DNA of 64,000 bases from Chrysomallon squamiferum. Lineage: Eukaryota > Mollusca > Gastropoda > Neomphalida > Peltospiridae. A program made the position numbers and the translations under genes. Of the stretch, positions 24,801-39,104 are shown in pieces (positions within the stretch are counted from its first letter, which is position 1; every line of letters begins with the position of its first letter). The notes beneath the pieces are model-generated. The model worked only from the letters and a program-made list of their open reading frames with translations, was not told the origin of the DNA and searched no databases. The stretch is taken from positions 6,915,436-6,979,435 of the forward strand of contig CM022674.1 in assembly GCA_012295275.1 (NCBI GenBank), in the 5' to 3' direction.

Positions 24801-25331
24801 CAAAAAAAAATATATTAATAACAAAAGAAACAAATAAAAGAATAAATAAAAAAATAATAATAATAAAAAATTAATAGTAAAAGCAGTATTCAAGAAATTC
24901 TTTGAAAGTCATATCTGAAAAAAAAACTGCAGCTTTTGCCCAACTTAATTTTACTTTTAAATCAATCCACAATGATGTTATAGAAAATTAACTGAAATAT
25001 TGAAACAACACTGTAGATTAATAAAGTTAATTTTTCAAACAAAACGTGTAAGTAAAGTAAACAAAAAAGCAGGATTGAAACATTCACACAAGAAAAAGAA
25101 TCATGCTTTAGTAGAGGCTTGATGATGATGATGATGATGGAGATGAAGTAGGGACAATAACAGGAAAGGTTCTGAAATAGGGCGCTTCAAGAGAAAATAC
25201 AAAATAAATATTAATTAATATTAATAATTTTAATAATAACAATAATGATAATAATAAAATACCAAGATTTTAACTTTTACAGATAAAATAATTTTTGTAC
25301 AAATTGTTATTTGATAAAAAAATAATAATAA

Positions 25332-25366
<35 letters not shown>

Positions 25367-26539
25367 AATAACTATTATTATTCTTTACTACTTTCAAAGA
25401 AAATTTCATATTTATGCTCAGATATGATTCCTATCTGCCACCTGTGGGATAATTTTGAGATTCTGATTTATCAAAAATTATTAGAAAACATTTTGATGCT
25501 GAAGTACATTATTCATTCTACTTCTGATAAAAACAATGTTGGTTTTTTTTTTGTTTTTTTTTTGAAACACCCTATATAATAAGATTTTATTAGTAATGTT
25601 AGTTGGATTCAAAAAAGGGCAAAACACTATAACCTATATTCTAATAACCATTGATACAATTTACAGAGAGCATTTTGTTAATTATTCTTTATTTATTTGA
25701 ATCTTATTTTGGGGATGCCAATTAAATAAATAAATTTGTTCCAGTATAAACTGAACTTCAGTACAATAATAATTAAAATAAATAAATATTAAAAAAAATA
25801 AAAAAATAAAAATAAAAGCAATAGAATATACTAGCAGTATTATAATTAAGTATATTTTCTTTTACCTATTACCTAAATTTTCATTTTAATAATGGCAATA
25901 TTATATAAATTAATAAATATTAAAAAAAACAAAAAAACAATCTATCTTCAGTTAGTTTATTACGATGTAGTGTTTTGGACATTTAGTTACTTTTTGAAGG
26001 AATAATATTACTTAGGAATAATATTAATATTCTCTATAGAGAAATTGGTAAAAGAATAATCAAAGGTTAGCAGAATGTTCAAAGGCAAAATTTGGGTCAG
26101 ATTTATTAGAAAATCATCAAGCTACTGTTTAGTCAAGACTTTAAAATAAATAAATAAATAAATAAATAAATAAAAATAATATAAGGGAGAAAAAAATATA
26201 TAAATGTAATAAATAAATCAATAAAATATAAAAAATTAATAAAAAATAAAAATAAAAATAAAAATAAAAGCCACATCATTAATTCCAATCAACCATTCAG
26301 TCAAAAAAACAAAACAACAACTGTAACACCACTAATTGCACGTGTATCATGTAAAAACTGTACCAGACATTCTTTTTTTCTTTTTTTTTTTTTTAAAGAA
26401 GAGAAAACAATTATCTGTGAGATGTGTTAAAAAATAACTCTGTTAATATTCTTCTCAGATCCAGATATCACAGCTGTCTAGACTTCAATCTCGTTTTCTT
26501 GTGTTTGGATTTTGTTTAAAATCCTGGGATTTGTCCACA

Positions 26540-27010
26540 TTGAAGCTTAAACACCACAGAGAGGCTGAACACTTGATAATGAGGCTCTATACTCCATACA
26601 GAGGCTCGATCTTGATAATGAGGCTCAACACTCTATAATGAGGCTCTACACTTCATAATGGGCTCTAATCTTCATAATGAAGCTCTATACTTCATAATGA
26701 GGCTCTATACTTCATAATGAGGCTCTAAACTCATGAAGAGGCTTTACATTTCAAACAATTATAAAGATGATGTACATTTCATCAGACTTGATTTTGAAAA
26801 TGAGGCTCAACTCTATAAAGAAGCCCAGTGTTCTATAAAAATGCATGAACTTGATAATGAGGCTGGAACGTGATAACGAGGCCAGACCACTGATTAAAAA
26901 GGCTGGAACTTGATAATAAGGCTGGACATTTGACGGAGGCTTGAACTTAATGATGCCAGACACTTGATAACGAGGCCAGACAGAGAGGTTTGAATGTGAT
27001 AATGAATCGT
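26540..27010. repeat. Degenerate minisatellite, unit about 20 bp
   Basis: Roughly 15-20 imperfect head-to-tail copies of a unit like ATAATGAGGCTCTACACTTC. Near-identical copies lie at 26630-26720, with more diverged ones (ACTTGATAACGAGGCCAGAC) toward the right end. Its GC content is well above its surroundings. It sits downstream of the Dishevelled stop codon. Confidence 0.85.
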
Positions 27011-29089
27011 GGTTACTGATGACAATGAGAGGAAGTGAACAAACACACAAGCAAGGCAAGAATTAGCGTTGTTAGATGGGAAGCTAAGACTGGCTGAGGT
27101 GACTGATCCTGGTGTTTTATTGTGGTATATCGTCCATCTCAAGCAGAGCTAGAAGAAACAATAACAGCATCATCATGCATCGGTTATATATAATATATAC
27201 AAGTCATATCATAGAGTAACATACAGACGTTTTAAATATGCTGTCAACACAAATGGTGAGACATAACTTTAATTTAAAAAAACAAAAAAAAAAAAAAAAA
27301 CATTAATTTATTTTCCTGTTACCTTTAACTAATTTTTTAAAAAGGTTATTGTTCTTTATTTGTAAGTTATTCATTATTAATTATTGTTTTAGAAATATAT
27401 GTAGATTTTTCTAAAAATATTTTTCTAATAATCTTCAGATGAGCTGTTTCTCTTTCACTGCTTAGAAAATCTTTTCTAAAATTGTTGTTAGAATAATTTT
27501 TATTCTAACTCAATTTTAAAATTTTAATAAAATGTTTATAAAATTTTTAATACAAAGTAAGAAGTGATATAATTATTTTTACAAGCTAGTTTAAAACCTT
27601 AAGATTAAAATTTTGTATGAAAATTATTTAGAATGAAATTTTTAATGAAGATTGAATTGGATATTAAAAAGTTAATAAATGAAAATTAAAAGCTTACCAC
27701 TCTTTAACAAAGCCCACCAATAAAGATTTTTATAATGTTATATCATAATGATGTCATTACTGTTTGTTCTTATTATTATTAAATTAATAAAATATTGCTG
27801 ATAGTCTTATACATATATTTGTAGCTGCCCTAATGTTTCAGAATTGTTTATGTTTTGTAATTTTTTTAAGATAAAACTGTTTGATCCTTTGCATGTACAC
27901 ATGAGCAAGTATTTTTCAGTCAATCTCACATTAAAACATTTGCTTATGTCTCAACATTATTATTATTATAATTAATAATACAATCAGTACAATTTTAAAA
28001 GTAAAAACATTAAAAAATAATTAAAAACGTCTACATATCCTTATAATTTATTACCAAAAAGTCACAAAAATAAAGTGAACATTCACATGCATTACCATAT
28101 ATTTTAATTATCAGCAATTTAAAAATTAAAATATATAAAATGAACAAGACAGCTATGTAATATTTTACAGTGTCCATCGCAGTGCAACATCAGCATCATT
28201 GACATACAGGCACAAAAATAACATGGTCAGAATACAAAATTGGTTCTCTATGCATCATACATTTTTTTTTTTTTTTTTTAAAAAGAGAGCATTAAATATT
28301 TATAGGACTATGTGCAGCTAAAGATTACAAAGCACTCAGCATGCAATACAAAAGAAAGGTTTTAAATAATATACAAAAAGATGTCATCGTACAGTGTGGC
28401 AAGCACCAACATAATTGGTAACATAAAGTGGTTAAAAAGTTTTTGTCGTATTTGGACGAATTAAATGAAATTTGGGCATTATTGAGAAGATGTAATTATT
28501 TCAGGACTGGCCAAGAATATGGTAAATAAATAAAAAGAAAAATAATAATAATAAAAAATTTATAAAGTACTTTTTTTTCTTAAATATTTTTAATTATAAA
28601 AAACACCCAACAACATCAAAAAAAAAGAGAAAAAAGGCCCCTACTAAAACATTGACAAACAGCTGGTGTTATAGCAAGGCAACTAGATGAAGAATAATTT
28701 GAAAGACAGGGATAAGAATATAATTTAAAATTATAAAGAAGTTTCTGACAACAGTGTGAAGGATAATTATACGTCATCACACACACGGGTGTCTTGGAGA
28801 ACAATCAGAAGATGTTTTGGAAAAACAAGATTCTATTATAATTATTTCTTGACTAAACACTTACATTAAATATATGAGAAAATAGGTTTTTTTAAAAGTT
28901 CAGTTACAGAAATGACTAGTTAAACAAGCTGTATTAACAAAGAGTACAGACCTTTTAAATCTTTACCATGTTTTAGAATGCAGAAAAAACAGATCAGCAC
29001 AATGTTCTCATGTCTGAAGCCTAAATGCTTCAACTAAATGCTTCAACCAGTATCTGATACTAATTTCAGAATTGGATTTTTCTATGCCT

Positions 29090-29410
29090 TTCTCAAATAA
29101 AAGATCAGCAATAAAATTACTGACCGACTTAGTACTCAAGATCCAGACATTATCAATACTGAAGAACCACTGTGTCAATGCTAAAGATCCAGTCAGTGCC
29201 AATAGACATTATCAATTCTGAATATCTTGATTTTATCATTACTAATGATATTGTCAATGCCTGACAGAACCACAGTAAAGATCCAGAGTATCAACACTGA
29301 AGATCTAAGCTGTAGCAATACCAGAGTACCAATACTAAGATCCAGACAGTACCAATACTAAGATCCAGAGAGTATCAATACTAAATATCCAGACAGAACC
29401 ACACTAGTGA
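29090..29410. repeat. Degenerate minisatellite, unit about 23 bp
   Basis: Imperfect copies of AGATCCAGACAGTACCAATACT run head to tail, best preserved at 29320-29400 and more diverged to the left (AGATCCAGTCAGTGCCAATA, AGATCCAGAGTATCAACACT). It lies just past the Dishevelled stop codon, probably within the 3' UTR. Confidence 0.85.
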
Positions 29411-29616
29411 ATATTTTTAACCTCCAGAAGTTATGGAAATCGGTCCACAAAAAAAAAAAAAAAAAAAAATTAAAAATTATAAAGCATCATTAAGCCTAGA
29501 CAAGAACCACATGAAGAATATCAAAAAAGAAGAAGAAGAAAAAAAATAAAAATTAAAAATTAACCAACAGAACTGTTTTAAAAAATAAAAAATAAACTAG
29601 TGAAAGCATCACAACA

Positions 29617-31025
29617 TCACATGACATCTACAAAGAACTCACAAGGGTTGCCCATGGCCATTCTGAATGATTGTCTGCTTCCACTAAGATCTGCCGGCAT
29701 TTGGCCCAGTGGATGGACACCAGGGGGTGCTCTTCTTGCGCTGGCTATACTTGCCGAGTCAGTGTCGCTACCACCACTTCCCATGGGACTTGAGGATTTG
29801 TTGCGATCTGATTTTTCTTTTTCTTTCTTGCTGCCACCAGAAGCACTGCTTCCTGTAAAGGAAAGAAAAAAAGAGAAGAGTTAGAGTCAAGCCAAAAAAA
29901 TAAAATAAATAATAATATTAAAAATTATTTAAAAATTGTGTTAAATTACAGAACCACTAAATTGTGTCCATAAAATCAACAAAATTATTTTAAAATTTCA
30001 CACGATTTATATTCTCTCTTATACACTGATTTGATAAATTTTAATATACAAAAAGTACAAGAATATTATTATTTCAAAACATTTTTGTTCCACATCAATT
30101 TTTTTGTAACATGCCAGTTTTTGCTTGTGTTAATTTTCTATATTACTGTTTGGAAAATATTCAGAACTACATAAAAAAAAATACTTTGTGTATGTAAATC
30201 TTTCTCCCATTGTTTTATAGTTTCAGTGTACATTTTTCATTATTTGATGTATATAATAAACAACATTTTTTGGCAAAGACTTTCTTCAAGAAATGAATGT
30301 AGCAAAATGCATTACATAATTATCATTGGCATGTTGTTTTGCACACACATTTATTGTCAGACAGAGGAGACACAGACATTTTACAACTAAGTGCAGTAAG
30401 AGATGATTTCAGATTTTCTATAAATCAATGCTAAATAGTTGTGACAAGATTTTACAAATAAATAAATAAATAAATACAAAAATAAATCAATCAATCGACA
30501 CTTAACACTTAAAAGAATCATTAACATATAAAAAAATTTTAAAAAAATAATTTTCAAAAAATCTGTAATAATAATTTTTTTTTTTTGTAAATTATAAAAT
30601 TGTGCCTAACAAGATGAAGTTTTTATTTATTTTATTTTATTAAGTTATTATTATTATTATTATTTAAAGTAATAATTTAAAAAAAAAAAAAAAAACAATA
30701 CAGAAATAACACAAGAAAATCCACTAAGACAGCTGATAAATTAATACACTATAAAAAAAAAAAGAGCAGATAACAAGACATTTTAGTGGCCAGGAATGAA
30801 GACAGCCATGCTTTCATTTTAGTTTTTATTATTATTATTATATTTTTGTAACATTTTTTTTTTTTTATATTAAATTTGCAAAGGTAATAAAAAAAATAAA
30901 ATAAAAAATAAAATAAAAGAAAGAAAACACAAAGCCAGGAAAAAAAAAGACAACAAAAAACTCAACTATAAAAGCATTATTATTGTTTTTTTGTTGTTGT
31001 TATTATTATTATTATTAAAATTGTA

Positions 31026-31062
<37 letters not shown>

Positions 31063-31323
31063 GCTAATAAGAAATAAGAAGACTGATGAATGTTTTCATT
31101 AGCAAGACCCAAACTATTGACTATAAATAAATATATAAATATAACTATTATTAGTAAGATACAAGTGTGGTACTAAGTGGTACAACACACTATATTAGTA
31201 TCTATCAATTCATGCCACATGCTAACACTACTAATGCACAAACAATTCTATATGTTATTAACACACATAATATTTTGTGCATTACTAAATTTTTAATCAT
31301 CAAAACAATTATTTTAAAAAAAA

Positions 31324-31361
<38 letters not shown>

Positions 31362-31475
31362 CTTGTAAGTTTGTTTTAAATTTTTAAATGAAATTTATGA
31401 GAATGACAAAATGGTATTTCTCTGAAGCAGTTCATTTGAATGTTTTTAAATTCTTTATTTAAATACTTTTTTTTT

Positions 31476-31513
<38 letters not shown>

Positions 31514-34500
31514 TAATTAAAATGAATATATCATTTTGGCCTAACAATATTTCTAAGATAATTTTATTGAATGAAAACATATTCAAATACAGAATTCTTT
31601 ACTTTATTTATTTTTCAAATGTTTTATTAACAACAGGTTTATTCCATTTTTTAACAAGTCAATATATATATAAAATACAAATAAATAAAATAAATAAAAT
31701 AGATAAATAAATTAATAAATAAATAAATACTGATTTAGTAATGGAAAAAAACAAAACACCCCACCCCCCAAAAAAAAATCCTTTAAAATTAAATTTTCTT
31801 ACAAATGAGGTAACAGGGAAATGTTCACTAGGTATTATGAAGAGTATTTAATATGTAAAAAATTATTATATTTTGTAATACATTTGCTCTGTTGTACAAA
31901 TAATTTTGAAAGAGCTGAAATTAATCTGCATATATATCAATTATTATATTTCCTTTTTTAAGTTAATTTTCTTAGCATTAATTAATACTTCTGATAATTG
32001 CTTTAGCAATATTGGGATATGAATGCAGACATCTCTCCAGAAATCATAGCTGTCTGAATCAAATGTGTTTATCAAAATGCAGAAGACAGCTATACTGAAG
32101 ACGACATTGTTATCCAATTTCAATGATTTTTGTATAACTATAAAAAGGTTTCTATACTGGCATTAAAAGCACTGATTTCATTTGTTCTTTAACATTTTCA
32201 AATTACTTTAAAATAAAGTTCACTCACTTTTTATTTATTTATATTACCTATAAACAAAATGATTATAAAATAACAACTAATAAATAAATAAATAAAATTA
32301 TAAAAAATAATTATAATAAATAAATAATCTAAAAGTGTCCATAACTTACTCTTAATAATACATATAAAGTATAAAAACAATTAAACTTAATAATAACAAT
32401 AAAATAACAATAACAATAAACGAAATAAAAAATAAAAAACAATAAAATTCTCCAAAATAACAATTCCTAGTTACTGTCATCATGGCCGCAATTTTCCTTT
32501 GCACAGTTCACTTTTACTTCCTGTGTCTAAACAGATATTCACAACTGCTTCAGAGAATGAACGAGATGATGGTGCTGGTGGGGGTGATGTAGGGTGGGGA
32601 TTGGGATGAGGCTCTGAACTGACCTGCCTGCCGATTACGAAGAACGGAAAGAGAAGAGGATACAAGAGCAGTAACAGATGTTTTTCCTGGAACATTGTTG
32701 TTCAGTTCGTAGCTGTTGCTTGGCACAAATTTATTCAACGGTGAATCCGCAATGCAAGGCCAATGGTGGGGAAAACAAACACAAGCATTTTGTTCTGGCA
32801 GAAGAAAACAATTTTTTTTTTTTTACTTGTTTTTTGTTTTTGTTTTTTTTCTTTTTTCTATGACTAAAAAAGATACAATATAATTAGAAGTGAAACGAGT
32901 TTATAAATAATGGCAGTCTGAAACCAAAATAAATTTGTTATTTTAATTATTTATATGGTATTTTTTGTTGTTGAAAATCTGTGAATATTTTAAAAAGTAG
33001 TTGCAAGATATTTGGTAATATATGTAAATTTCTGTTTTTCCACCAAAAAATAATAACTTTAAGAACAAAAAGTATACTGCTAAATTATTTATAATATTCC
33101 ATGAATTGTTCAAAAAAACTTTTTTTTCTTTTTTTTTTAATTATTCTTTTATGGATAGCTTTTTTTCTCTTTCTTTTTTTTTGTTTACTGTTTTGATTAT
33201 TATTATTTTTTGTATGTGATTTACAAAGATATTTAATGCAAATTTTATTTATAAACAATTATCCACATTTTTTGGTTGATTATGCTAAGGAGAAAGACAA
33301 AATAATTAGTAACTGAAAAAGACTGTTTTAAATGTTTTAGAAAAATGGAAGAACAAGAGATATAAAGAAATGTACATCACAATACATAAATAATTTTTAA
33401 TTAATTCAGTAATAATTTTGTCTTTTTATAAACAGTCCCTCCTGCATGCTTCATTCCTATTGGACAGCACTTTGAAAGACAATAAGAGAAAAGCGATTTT
33501 TAAAATATACAAATATAATCAATATCCAGATGATAGGTGAAATTCTAAAAGATGGTTTTATTAAAAAATATTTGAATTTTCAAAAAGCAGTAAAAATTTA
33601 AAAATAAAATAAAATAATAATAAAAATAAATAAATAAAATAATGCAAGGTGGAAAAAGCAAGAATAAATAGCAGATTTAATATTTTATCTACTTAAGTAT
33701 TCAAAAAATAATAATTTGTTTCTACTTAAATATAAGTTGTTACATTATTATTTATTATTATTATTTGGATTCAATAAACATAATGCTATTGATATTTTCT
33801 TTATTATTATTGTAATTATTTTTTTTAATTATAAAAATTATTTTTCACTATCATTTTTTAAAACTTTCTACATTTAAAAAAAATATTTTGTTCCAAGTAA
33901 TTATAATTATTTACTGTTAATATTTAATTAATTTATCATGTGCTTAGATTTGGAAATCTTTATTTTATTGAAATTTTTCACTTTCAGTAACTAAAATAAG
34001 ATTACTATTATTATTACTATTATTATTATTATTATATAAGTTTCATTTATTTAGCATTTTACAGTAAAATCCACAAATATTTGCTGATAACATATTCATG
34101 CTGCTTAAATTATTTTTAAAAATCATGGCTTGTTTGTTCAAATAGATAAATAACAAATTTTATTTTCATTATTAATAATACAATTACTTCCCCATAAGTA
34201 ACAGGAACAAAGAGCAACAATTAAATACTAAAAAAAAAAAAATAATAATAATAATTAAAAAAAACCCAATAACATAAAAAATTTTAAATTTGAAAAAAAT
34301 AAAAAATAAAAAAGTAATAAAACAGATCGTCTGTTCCTGGCTCTGTGGTTTTTTTTAATGTTAAACTTTGAAAATAGTGCCAACAAATTACATGTTATAT
34401 ATATTATATTTGTATACATACATATTTTTTTAAAGCATGACCTTTTGTTTCCCTGACAAGTGGGGAGGGAATAAAAAAAATATATATAATTTTTTTTTTT

Positions 34501-35477
34501 TTTTTACTTTCATGTTTTAATTTTAATTTTTTAAAGTTATATTTAGACCTGGTATGTTTAATTAATTTTCAGTATTCATTTAAATAAATAAAATAAAATA
34601 AATAAATAAATATGAAAAAGAGGGGAAAAGTTCAACAGGATGAAAGATTACCAAGTTAATTATTTCTTATTATATAAATTCAACAAAAAGTTCAACATAT
34701 TTGACATATGGTTTACATCAAATGGAAAGGAAATATTTTTTTTCACTAAGTTACCAAAAATATCCTGAAACTAGCTGCTACTTGAAAAATGTAAATAAAT
34801 AAATAAAAAATAATTTCTTTTTTTCATTTGGTAAAGAAATCTCTCTATTTTAGTTAAAACCAAAACCAGTTAATTTGTGTTGTTTGTTTTTAAAAATAAA
34901 TGTAACTAATAGATTATTGATTAATTATATGTGCATGTTAATTAGTTCTAGAGCATGCATGCATAAAAAAAAAAGAAGATTATATGTTAATAAAGGCCTT
35001 GTTAGTCAAAAAACATCAATAATAATGAAAAAATAAACAATTTTTTTTATTTAATAACAAAAGAAATATAAAAGTTATTTTTTAATCTCTTGTTTTAAAA
35101 TGCAACCAAATAATTGCTGAGGCAGTTATTAAAAAAGATTTAAGTAAAACATAAAAACACAATTCCGGGAAATGGCAAAAAACCAACAAAAATCCCCAGG
35201 AAAATAATGCATTTGAAGTTAAAAAAAAAAGAAAAAAGTTGCATGTGCATTCCAAAAAAGCAGCTAAAAATGACAAACAAAAAAGGTGTCATAATCAAAG
35301 CAAATGAAAGTGTGTTTTCATAATTTTTTTCTTTTTTTTTAAATTTTATTTTAGAAAACAAAATGTATTTATGATTTGTTGTGAAAGGTAACAAACATTG
35401 ATTTCATGATCATGCCTGGAAGTCCTAAAGCATAGCATACACAAAAAAACGCAGTGCAGCCTTAAGTAACAAAATAA

Positions 35478-35533
<56 letters not shown>

Positions 35534-37011
35534 CAATAATAACAACAATAATAAATAAAATAAAACAAAAAAAGAATTAAAAATTATAACATAAGAAATT
35601 AAATATTTTTATCAAATTAAAAATTTTAAAATATGCCACAATCTGCAGATCATTCGTAATTATAGCAAGCAACTACAAGATGCTGAGTAAAATTTATTAA
35701 AAATCCATAATACTTTAGTACATGCATGAAAATGAACGGACAGAAGCAAATTAAATATAGATTTTCAATTTTTTGTTTTTTTTATATATATTTGTATATA
35801 CCAAGTACACTCACAAATTTAACTATCCCTAAAAAAACTCAGCCCCTCTAAAAAAAAAAAACAGTTTGAAAAATTAAATTTAGTCGCAAATGCAAAATCA
35901 TTTCGCCAGTGCAAACCTGTCGCATTAATTAAAAATGGCTTCCATTGACTTGTGTTTGCCATTCTGCTGCAGAATTACGCAGTGATCATGAAAACATGGG
36001 ATGTTACTGGGGTTATTTTCTCTCAAACATGTGACTACAAACCAAAACTACTCGAGGAGTTCCGCAAGCATGCCTGTTCCGTTCCAGCATGCAGGAGGGA
36101 CCTGTTCGGGTCACCATGGTGACCAACATTCTGAAGATTGTTTTGTTTGTCCTTATTTTCCCAAAGCTTTCGCAAGTGATTGTATGTACTAATTAAACAC
36201 GTACAGTCTTTTACTGCTACTGCAAAACAATGGAAACCAAAAAACAAACGATAGACACAATATCAACAAAACACACACAAAAACATAACTTAAAAAAGAA
36301 AAAATTGTAGAAAAAAAACAACATAAATAATAATAACAATAAATAAAAAAAAAAAAAAAAAAATAGAAAGAAAAAATAAAATTAAAATAATGATAAAATA
36401 AAGGAAATAAAAAAGAAGGCAAAAACAAGTTGCAAAATTTAAAAGATTTGGGACAAGTTATTAAGCATTAATCTTTGCTAACAACAAAAAATGCTACAGG
36501 ATACATTTGGTTTAAACAATATTATATTGTTTTTTTAATTTTTGTTTTTTGATTCTCGTTTTTAAATCTGAATTTCTTTATTAAATATTTTATATATTTT
36601 TCAATGATCTTTGCAGTTCCCAAATTAAATTATACTGATCATTATGTTTTCTTTGCTTCAAACTATCAGTTTAATAAGTTTTTTTTTTGTAAGTTAAAAG
36701 TGATTCTCCAAATTGCCAGATAAATACTTTATTTTAAAATATTAAGTATCTTGTTTAAATAAAACATTTCTCAGCAAAACATTTGATGGAATATGTTTTT
36801 CAAATTAAATATTGATTCTAATAAAAATGGATGAGTAAAAAATATTAAAATTTCATTTTTCTAAGCACTTCATCTAATTTTATATTTTAACTCACTGACT
36901 GCTTTATTTATTATTTACTATAAATCTTTACCAATATAAAAGAATGACTACAAGTGGATGCCTGGCAAAAACTGAAGAACAGAAGTGAACAGTAAGTTGA
37001 AATGTTACATA

Positions 37012-37056
<45 letters not shown>

Positions 37057-38488
37057 CATCAGTCTAATATAATCTAATAGTTAATTCTTTGAAAGCTGAT
37101 TTTATCCTGAATTTTGTTAAACTGATTAAAATTAAGAGAGTTAGCTTCATTTTAGGAACTGCAAAGATATCAAATAAATATGTAAATCACAAATTCATTT
37201 TTTGTTTTGTTTCAGATAAATGTTTTAGGTATCCTGAAATGAAAGTCCAGTATAATGAATGTTAAAACTACTGTGCATGTATTAAAATACATTTTCTACA
37301 GAATGTCCCAAACCTGTTAGTATAAGGCCATTATCAAGGAAATTTTAGATTTTCTTAACTATCTTCCCAGAAAAATCCCACATCCCCATTTTGTGCACCA
37401 CTCAAAAAAGCAGTATATGTTTGAAAGATTTATAAAACTCATTATGCATTTTTCAATTACAATTTTTTAAATTTATTTTTTTTTTTTTAACATTTTACAG
37501 AAAGAATAGAACAATTATAAAAATGAAAATAATGTTGCACCATTGTATTTTCAAAAAGCTGAAAATCTAAAATTTATTTTATAATGGCCTAATGAAGAGG
37601 AAACAAGACAACAAAGCAAACATTACATATAAAAAGCTCAAAAGCATCTAATATCTGAAGCAAAGAAAACAGAGCTAATAATCTATTTATACTGATGCAC
37701 AAAAGAAACACAATTTGGAGATAATTGATAACGGACATCAAATGTACTTAAATTATGTTGTGAATAGGGTGCCTGTTGATTTTTTTTTATTTACTGTTAT
37801 ACATTCAAGTGATTCAGTGTGCATGAGTGATCACAAAACATGAACAGTTCAAACCACACGATAAAATTCAAGTTGAATAAATATAATGTAATTTTTACAA
37901 AATTTTTAATTTAAAATCACAATCATTAAGATTAGGATTCATAACATACAAATTACGAAAAACATGTGTTTCTTTTGTGAATCAGCATAACTGAAATGAA
38001 ATGCCATGATTACAAGACAGAAGAAAAAATCTTTCATGTTCTTATAAAACGATAATGATAATGTTAATAATAATATTAAAACTATATTAATAAAATCCTT
38101 ATATTTTGGATTAGTGAAATAAAGACTCATTGTGTATGTAACCTAACATTTTACTTTTTGTTTCTAACATATATGAGGAATAATTAAGATAAAATGATTT
38201 TATTTTATTTTATTTATTTTCTTATTATTATTATTTTCATTACTATAACAAAAACTATTTAAATTTTAAATATTTCACAGGAAAAATTTATTTTATTATA
38301 TAGACTTTTGTGTTTCATGTAATTAATTAACTGTAAAATAAATAAGAAAATATTTAAAGTAAATATTCTTCTGCAGCAAACTAAAATGTTTTGGGTCCCC
38401 CCTCTATTTTTCCAATTATTTTATTTGTAAGAAAAAAAAAAAACGAAAATATTAATAACAAATATCCCTTGAAATTAAAAAAAAATGG

Positions 38489-38519
<31 letters not shown>

Positions 38520-38523
38520 ATTA

Positions 38524-38560
<37 letters not shown>

Positions 38561-39071
38561 AATTAACAAAATTTTAATAATTTTGCAATTCAACTTAAAT
38601 TACTGCCTCAAACATTTTTCTTCTACTTCTAAAACAGGTTGTGCACAGAATATGTATATGCATGTGCATGCTTTAATTTTGCACAAATTAAAAAAAAAAA
38701 AAAAAAAAAACTGAACAAACATTATGATAGAAAGTAAATAATCACACTGCTAAGGTCATGTGACTTTAAATGCAAATGATGTCCGATTCTTGACCATTCG
38801 ATTGCTGCATGCAACTGAGAAAATATAACAGTAATAAGTATCACAGACAATACTACGAAATACACCAACAGTATCTCACACTCTACTTTTATGTTAAATA
38901 TTTGCAGAAGTTTACATTTTTGATAGTCCCATTTTATTTAAAAATTCTCATCTTATTTTAAATACACTTTTCCTACAATGTTTTAAATTTTTTTAAAACT
39001 ATTTATTAAATTTTATTTAATAATGAAAGTGATATATCTATTTACGGTTTATGTATCTTTTCATAACAAAT

Positions 39072-39104
<33 letters not shown>

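Larger units (their letters stand above)
19468..29616. other. Ten-kb stretch without a recognised gene (SPAG7 3' UTR, Dishevelled 3' UTR and spacer)
   Basis: Both flanking genes end into this region, so its edges are 3' UTRs, but poly(A) sites cannot be assigned in such AT-rich DNA. It holds a tandem duplication after SPAG7, many A/T homopolymers, (TAA)n, (TAAA)n and (GAA)n tracts, a C run near 21245, a possible tRNA-like promoter fragment near 21570, and two degenerate minisatellites (26540-27010 and 29090-29410). I looked for spliced coding exons on both strands and saw none with coding-like composition. Short frames of 60-100 codons here are low-complexity or repeat-derived. Confidence 0.55.

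Noticed and set aside
26751-27142. Two overlapping minus frames of 82 and 102 codons
   Set aside because: They are translations of the 20-bp minisatellite; repetitive residues with no family resemblance.
29600-29884. 94-codon plus frame over the last Dishevelled exon
   Set aside because: Antisense shadow of exon 16, which encodes the conserved [11 protein letters not shown] end on the minus strand.
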